Positions 6,387-10,458 of a stretch of 10,458 bases of DNA are shown piece after piece. Under the pieces are notes generated by a model. That model was not told where the DNA came from. It was given only the letters and a program-made list of their open reading frames with translations, and did not search any database. Source of the DNA: an uncultured Pseudorhodobacter sp. (GTDB lineage: Bacteria; Pseudomonadota; Alphaproteobacteria; Rhodobacterales; Rhodobacteraceae); NCBI GenBank assembly GCA_945957495.1, contig CAMFLG010000072.1:1-10458 (forward strand). The letters are read 5' to 3'. Every line of letters begins with the position of its first letter. The first letter of the stretch is position 1. Both the position numbers and the translations under genes were made by a program.

Positions 6387-6521
6387 ATGGGGCGTCTGAT
6401 CAAACTTTTGGCAGGGTTGGCGGTGCTGGGGCTTCTGGCGTTGACGGGATACGCCTATCTGGCAGACCTGAGGCCCGCGACCCAAGAGGTAAAGATGCCG
6501 GTGACGCTTCATGCCGACTAG
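6387..6521 (+). CDS. 44-residue single-pass membrane protein, function unknown
   Basis: A short open frame from ATG 6387 to TAG 6519-6521. The peptide begins MGRLIK, has one hydrophobic helix at about residues 5-25 (LLAGLAVLGLLALTGYAYL), and ends in a polar tail ADLRPATQEVKMPVTLHAD. That pattern suits an inner-membrane anchor with a short periplasmic end, or an uncleaved signal anchor. AAGGCAG lies about eight bases upstream. Its last 11 bases overlap the start of the next gene in another frame, a typical sign of translational coupling and good evidence that it is a real gene. I do not recognise a named family. A partner role with the exported protein downstream is plausible but only inferred from overlap. 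Confidence 0.7.
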   Translation: MGRLIKLLAGLAVLGLLALTGYAYLADLRPATQEVKMPVTLHAD

Positions 6522-8085
6522 ACGACGCTGGGCCCTGGCCGCGCATTTGCTTTTCTGGCCCCAGATCGGCTTGGCCGAAGAACCGTCTTCGGCGATTGAC
6601 TGGCTTTCCGAATCCATCGGCGTAAGTGCAACATCTGCGCCCGTCAGCAACGGATCGAAGGCCAACCTTCCCCCGGTTGCGGGCGAACGGGCGGTTTCAA
6701 GCGATACCCTGCCCGACCCGGTGGCAACTTCTGTGCTGGGCGGGCCGTCCTTGGATGCCGTGGGGCTGCTGCCATCCAACGTCACCGGACTGCCGCGCAA
6801 TCTGTGGGGCATTGGCCGAAGTGACGAGATCGCGGCGCTGATCGGCACCGTTGGTCAAGGCGATGTGCCGGCCCTGCAGTCGCAGTTAATGACGCTGCTT
6901 CTGGCCGAGGCGGATCCACCAGTGGCCTCTATCGACGAAGGCACCTTGCTGCTGGCGCGCATCGACCGTCTGCTGACGATGGGGGCGCTGGATCAGGCTG
7001 CCTCGCTGATTGATGCCGCAGGCGCGGGGAAATCGCCGGAACTTTTTCGGCGCAGCTTTGACGTTGCCCTGTTGACAGGGCAAGAAGACGCCGCCTGTGA
7101 TGTGCTGAAATCCTCGCCCGGTCTGGCCCCGACTGTGACCACGCGGGTATTTTGTCTCGCGCGATCTGGCGACTGGAACGCGGCGGCTTTGACACTTCGC
7201 ACCGCACAGGCGCTTGGCAATGTGACAGAGACTGAAGATCACCTTTTGTCGCGGTTTCTGGACCCAGAACTGTTTGACGGCGAGGATTTGCCACCACCAC
7301 CGAACCCGATCACGCCGCTGATCTGGCGGATTTACGATGCTTTGGGCGCACCTTTGCCCACGGCGAACCTGCCGCCCGCCTTTGCCCATGCCGATCTTTC
7401 CAGCCATGCCGGATGGAAAGCCCAGATTGAGGCGGCGGAGCGGCTGGCGCGGGCCGGTGTGATTTCACCCAACGTTCTGCTGGGCCTTTACACCGACAGA
7501 ACCCCTGCCGCCTCTGGCGGGGTCTGGGATCGTGCCGATGCGTTCCAGCGCTTTGATGCCGCGCTGACCAAAGGCGATGTGACCGCCATCGAACAACGTC
7601 TGCCGCTGGCCTATGCGCGCATGAAGGATGTCGAGTTGGAGGTTCCCTTTGCCACGCTGTTTGGCGAGTCGCTGGCAAAATACAAATTGAAGGGCGACGC
7701 GGCACGCATCTCTTTTGAAATCGGGCTTTTGTCGCCTGACTACAAAAGACTGGCAAAGCCAGATGCCGCGAACCAGGACGCGCGGGGCGTGTTTCTGGCC
7801 GGGCTTGCCAATGGGTCGGTGGATGGGCTGATCGCGCCCGACAGCATGGCGCGGGCCATTGCGCCAGCCTTCTCGGACCCGAAACTTGCGGATGATCTTT
7901 CACTGCTGGTCGATCAGGGGCGCATCGGAGAGGCGATCTTGCAGGCGATGTTGCGCGTGGATCAGGGCCTGGTCGGCGATCTGACCCGGGTGTCCGAAGG
8001 GCTTTCTGCGCTGCGTATCCTTGGGCTTGAAGACACCGCAAGACGCACGGCCCTGCAACTGATGATTCTTGAACGGCGCGGCTGA
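6511..8085 (+). CDS. Uncharacterised exported helical-repeat protein
   Basis: A 524-residue protein I cannot assign to a named family. The ATG at 6511 overlaps the miniprotein stop by 11 bases. The N-terminus has RRR at 4-6, a short hydrophobic run (about 8-21) and LA-E at 21-23, consistent with a signal peptide cut after A22, so a periplasmic location is likely. Residues about 25-100 are rich in Ser, Pro and Gly and look disordered. From about 104 to the end the sequence is mostly amphipathic helices of TPR-like style, for instance the segment 183-235 with a cysteine at 196 and another at 215 that might form a disulfide. A proline run (260-264) separates the two helical halves. There is no visible catalytic motif. 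The stop at 8083-8085 is one base before the xerD GTG. The role could be structural or protein-binding, but no function is assigned. Confidence 0.8.
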   Translation: MPTRRRWALAAHLLFWPQIGLAEEPSSAIDWLSESIGVSATSAPVSNGSKANLPPVAGERAVSSDTLPDPVATSVLGGPSLDAVGLLPSNVTGLPRNLWGIGRSDEIAALIGTVGQGDVPALQSQLMTLLLAEADPPVASIDEGTLLLARIDRLLTMGALDQAASLIDAAGAGKSPELFRRSFDVALLTGQEDAACDVLKSSPGLAPTVTTRVFCLARSGDWNAAALTLRTAQALGNVTETEDHLLSRFLDPELFDGEDLPPPPNPITPLIWRIYDALGAPLPTANLPPAFAHADLSSHAGWKAQIEAAERLARAGVISPNVLLGLYTDRTPAASGGVWDRADAFQRFDAALTKGDVTAIEQRLPLAYARMKDVELEVPFATLFGESLAKYKLKGDAARISFEIGLLSPDYKRLAKPDAANQDARGVFLAGLANGSVDGLIAPDSMARAIAPAFSDPKLADDLSLLVDQGRIGEAILQAMLRVDQGLVGDLTRVSEGLSALRILGLEDTARRTALQLMILERRG

Positions 8086-8086
8086 C

Positions 8087-9037
8087 GTGGCGGCCCCCGC
8101 CCAATCCGAAACATGGATCTCCAGCTTTCTGGAGGCGCAGGCGGCTGATCTGGGGGCGGCGCGCAACACGCTGCTGGCCTATGGGCGCGACCTGATCGAC
8201 TTCATGGAATGGCTTTCCCGAAACGGCACGGGTTTTGCAGATGCAAGCCGAGAGCAGGTGGAAAGCTATCTGATCTTCTGTGAGGCGCAGGGGTTATCAA
8301 AAGCAACCCGGGCGCGGCGCCTGTCGGCCATCCGGCAGTTGTTCAGGTTCGCGCATGACGAAGGCTGGCGCGCCGACAATCCTGCGATTCGGATCAAAGG
8401 GCCCGGTGCCAATAAAAGCTTGCCCACCAGCCTGTCACTGACGGATGTGGAGCGGTTGTTGGACTCCGCGCGTAGCAAAGGCCGCAATCACGTCGAAAAA
8501 CTGCGCAACTGCGCCTTGGTGGAGTTGCTTTACGCAAGCGGCATGCGGGTTTCAGAGCTTGTCGAACTGCCAGTGGCTGCGGTACGGGGCGACCCGAAAA
8601 TGATCCTGGTGCGCGGCAAGGGCGATAAAGAGCGCATGGTGCCAATCTCTGAAACCGCGCGCACGGCCGCTAAGGCTTGGATGGCCGAGCGGGACAGAAT
8701 GGAAGACATCGCGCGCAAGGCCGGAAAGCCTGCTTCGCGCTATCTGTTTCCCGGGCCGGGGGCTGCGGGCCATCTGACGCGACAACATTTCTATCTGTTG
8801 ATCAAGGACATTGCCGTTGCAGGCGGCGTGGACCCAGCCTTGGTTACACCGCACACGCTGCGCCACGCCTTTGCAACCCATTTGCTTGCGGGCGGGGCCG
8901 ATCTGCGGGTCATTCAAACCCTGCTGGGCCATGCCGATCTTGCCACAACGGAAATATATACGCATGTGTTGGACGAACACCTGAAGGATCTGGTTCTGAT
9001 CCACCATCCACTTGCCCGCAAAAGAAAATCGGACTGA
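8087..9037 (+). CDS. xerD: Site-specific tyrosine recombinase XerD
   Basis: A 316-residue recombinase that, with XerC, acts at dif to resolve chromosome dimers before cell division. The N-terminal SAM-like DNA-binding domain is at about 8-95 (ETWISSFLEAQAAD onwards). The catalytic domain holds R154 (SGMRVSEL), K178 (RGKGDKER), H256 and R259 (TPHTLRHAFATH), H282 (LLGHADL) and the nucleophile Y291 (TTEIYTH), so the set R-K-H-R-H-Y is complete. The start is uncertain: GTG at 8087 follows the upstream stop by one base, while a TTG at 8069 would add six residues and overlap the upstream gene; neither has a strong ribosome binding site. XerD is preferred over XerC from overall resemblance. It is not next to an integron or phage, which favours the housekeeping role. 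Confidence 0.92.
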   Translation: MAAPAQSETWISSFLEAQAADLGAARNTLLAYGRDLIDFMEWLSRNGTGFADASREQVESYLIFCEAQGLSKATRARRLSAIRQLFRFAHDEGWRADNPAIRIKGPGANKSLPTSLSLTDVERLLDSARSKGRNHVEKLRNCALVELLYASGMRVSELVELPVAAVRGDPKMILVRGKGDKERMVPISETARTAAKAWMAERDRMEDIARKAGKPASRYLFPGPGAAGHLTRQHFYLLIKDIAVAGGVDPALVTPHTLRHAFATHLLAGGADLRVIQTLLGHADLATTEIYTHVLDEHLKDLVLIHHPLARKRKSD

Positions 9038-9081
9038 AGTTCTTCGCGGTCAGAGTTCGACTGCTGACAGCCACAAACCTG

Positions 9082-10398
9082 ATGGACCAAATGAACACCC
9101 CTACCTTTGACGCCACTCTTTGGCTAACGACCGCAGCCATCGGCGGGCTTTTGATCGCGTCTGCTTTTTTTTCTGGCTCGGAAACCGCCCTGAAGGCCGC
9201 CTCGCGCAGCAAGTTGAAGACTATGGCCGATAAGGGCGCACCCGGGGCCGGTGTTGCCATGAAAATCACCGAGGACAACGAGCGGATGATCGGCGTACTG
9301 CTTTTGGGCAGCAATGTCGCAAACATTCTGGCCGCCGCGCTGGCGACCGCACTTTTGACCAGAGCATTCGGCAACCTTGGCATCGCAATCGCGACGGTTG
9401 TGATAACCGTTCTGGTTCTGGTCTTTGCCGAGGTGCTGCCAAGGACATTGTCGATCATCTCTCCCGAGGCGGTTGCCGTCAGAGTTGCGCCAGTGGTCAA
9501 CCTGCTGATCCTGGTATTTTCGCCGGTCGTGAACCTTGTCCGGGGGGCAGTGCGGATTATCCTGCGTTTGTTTGGCGTCCGCGCGGATCCTGACAGCAAG
9601 TTTCTGGCGCTGCGCGATGAGATCCTGGGGGCGATTGCCCTTGGCCATTCCGAGGGCGCTGTGGAAAAGGAAGACCGCGACCGTCTGTTGGGCGCGCTGG
9701 ACCTTTCGCACCGCACGGTGGACGAAATCATGCGCCACCGCAGGCAGATAGAGATGATCAACGCCGATACGCCACCCGCCGCCATCATCAGCCAAATGCT
9801 CGCCTCGCCGCACTCTCGGCTGCCCGTCTACCGCGGGGATGAAGAGAATATCGTGGGTGTGGTTCACACCAAGGAATTGCTGCGGGAGGTGGATCGATTG
9901 GTGCGCGGCGACGGGGCCACGGGCGCGGATGGCATTGCCGATCTGGATATCGTCAAGGTGGCGATGAAGCCCTATTTCATTCCGGATACCACCGCGCTGG
10001 ATGAGCAGATGCGGGCGTTCCTGGCGCGCCGCACCCATTTTGCGCTGGTGGTGGATGAATATGGCGGGCTTAAAGGTCTGATAACGCTAGAGGATATTCT
10101 TGAGGAGATCGTTGGCGACATTACTGATGAGTTCGATGTCGTCCATCGCAACAGCGGCCTGAAGCAATCCGAAAACGGGGACTACCTGGTCGAAGGCGCG
10201 ATGACGATTCGTGATCTGAACCGGGCGATGGACTGGGAACTGCCCGACACAGAGGCCAACACGATTGCGGGCCTTGTGATCCACAAGGCGCAGATGATCC
10301 CGACGCAAGGTCAGGTGTTCCATTTTTATGGCTACCGCTTTGAGGTGGCGCAACGCGTTGAAAACCGACTGGCCAAGCTGAAAATACGGCCGCTGTGA
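9082..10398 (+). CDS. CNNM/DUF21 and CBS-domain membrane protein, HlyC/CorC family
   Basis: A 438-residue protein of the family often labelled hemolysin-like or magnesium/cobalt transport-associated; characterised members such as CNNM and MpfA act in Mg2+ export. The N-terminal DUF21 domain has membrane segments at about 14-31, 71-92, 98-118 and 132-160, with FFSGSETA (29-36), GSNVAN (76-81) and EVLPRT (117-122; the usual PKT has Arg for Lys). Two CBS domains, which typically bind adenine nucleotides, cover about 212-272 and 292-350, including HSRLPVY (244-250) and DEYGGLKGLITLEDILEEIV (325-344). A CorC C-terminal domain follows at about 358-438 (ENGDYLVEGAMTIRDLN). The ATG at 9082 lies 44 bases after xerD; an in-frame ATG at 9091 is an alternative, and neither has a clear ribosome binding site. 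Actual ion specificity is not readable here. Confidence 0.9.
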   Translation: MDQMNTPTFDATLWLTTAAIGGLLIASAFFSGSETALKAASRSKLKTMADKGAPGAGVAMKITEDNERMIGVLLLGSNVANILAAALATALLTRAFGNLGIAIATVVITVLVLVFAEVLPRTLSIISPEAVAVRVAPVVNLLILVFSPVVNLVRGAVRIILRLFGVRADPDSKFLALRDEILGAIALGHSEGAVEKEDRDRLLGALDLSHRTVDEIMRHRRQIEMINADTPPAAIISQMLASPHSRLPVYRGDEENIVGVVHTKELLREVDRLVRGDGATGADGIADLDIVKVAMKPYFIPDTTALDEQMRAFLARRTHFALVVDEYGGLKGLITLEDILEEIVGDITDEFDVVHRNSGLKQSENGDYLVEGAMTIRDLNRAMDWELPDTEANTIAGLVIHKAQMIPTQGQVFHFYGYRFEVAQRVENRLAKLKIRPL

Positions 10399-10458
10399 CC
10401 CCTTAGAGCCTGTCTGGTTTTCATAGAAACATGCGGATCGAAATTCGCGGTCGAGCGA

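Noticed and set aside
6169..6403. Short - strand frames covering the aroK upstream spacer
   Set aside because: They overlap the aroK start and the likely divergent promoter, have no ribosome binding site or family resemblance, and would disrupt the simple aroK start.
8087..9037. Integron or mobile-element integrase
   Set aside because: The recombinase lacks any integron-specific insertion, no attC/attI-like repeats or cargo genes lie nearby, and it sits among housekeeping genes, so XerD is the better reading.
10399..10458. Terminal 60 bases after the CNNM/CorC gene
   Set aside because: I see no convincing hairpin with T-run, no start of another gene and no RNA gene in this short end piece.

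Overview
The window is GC-rich, tightly packed bacterial chromosome. The protein families, the codon usage and the arrangement of aroK-aroB beside xerD suggest an alphaproteobacterium of the Rhodobacteraceae type. That placement is inferred from protein style and gene order; no rRNA or other marker gene is present. I see no tRNA, rRNA, CRISPR array, insertion sequence, prophage or integron. No gene-free stretch exceeds 300 bases; the longest is the 205-base divergent spacer at 6182-6386.

Layout, left to right. (1) Positions 2-361 hold the C-terminal part of a TetR-family regulator of BetI type, cut by the window edge. A membrane-anchored protein with an LssY C-terminal-like domain follows on the + strand (409-1245). 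(2) Convergent to these, on the - strand, lies a four-gene polar amino-acid ABC importer, transcribed ATPase (4419-3658), periplasmic binding protein (3625-2855), permease (2852-2115), permease (2111-1335). A perfect 24-base palindrome overlaps the last stop codon. (3) Also on the - strand, aroK (6181-5639) and aroB (5637-4519) encode two shikimate-pathway enzymes, one base apart. (4) From the divergent spacer the + strand carries a 44-residue membrane miniprotein (6387-6521), an uncharacterised 524-residue exported protein (6511-8085), the tyrosine recombinase xerD (8087-9037) and a CNNM/CorC-type CBS-domain membrane protein (9082-10398).

How they work together. AroK and AroB serve aromatic amino-acid and chorismate synthesis. 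The ABC genes form a complete importer, with a binding protein resembling the basic amino acid/opine group. XerD, with a XerC encoded elsewhere, would resolve chromosome dimers. The two genes ahead of xerD overlap each other by 11 bases and the second almost touches xerD, so translational coupling is likely, but their function is unknown.

Most of the window is ordinary housekeeping sequence. The parts most worth a second look are the uncharacterised miniprotein/exported-protein pair, the repeated GCAAATGCC motifs in the aroK divergent spacer, the 24-base palindrome, and the nested inverted repeats between aroB and the transporter. I found no convincing new defence, mobile or biosynthetic system.
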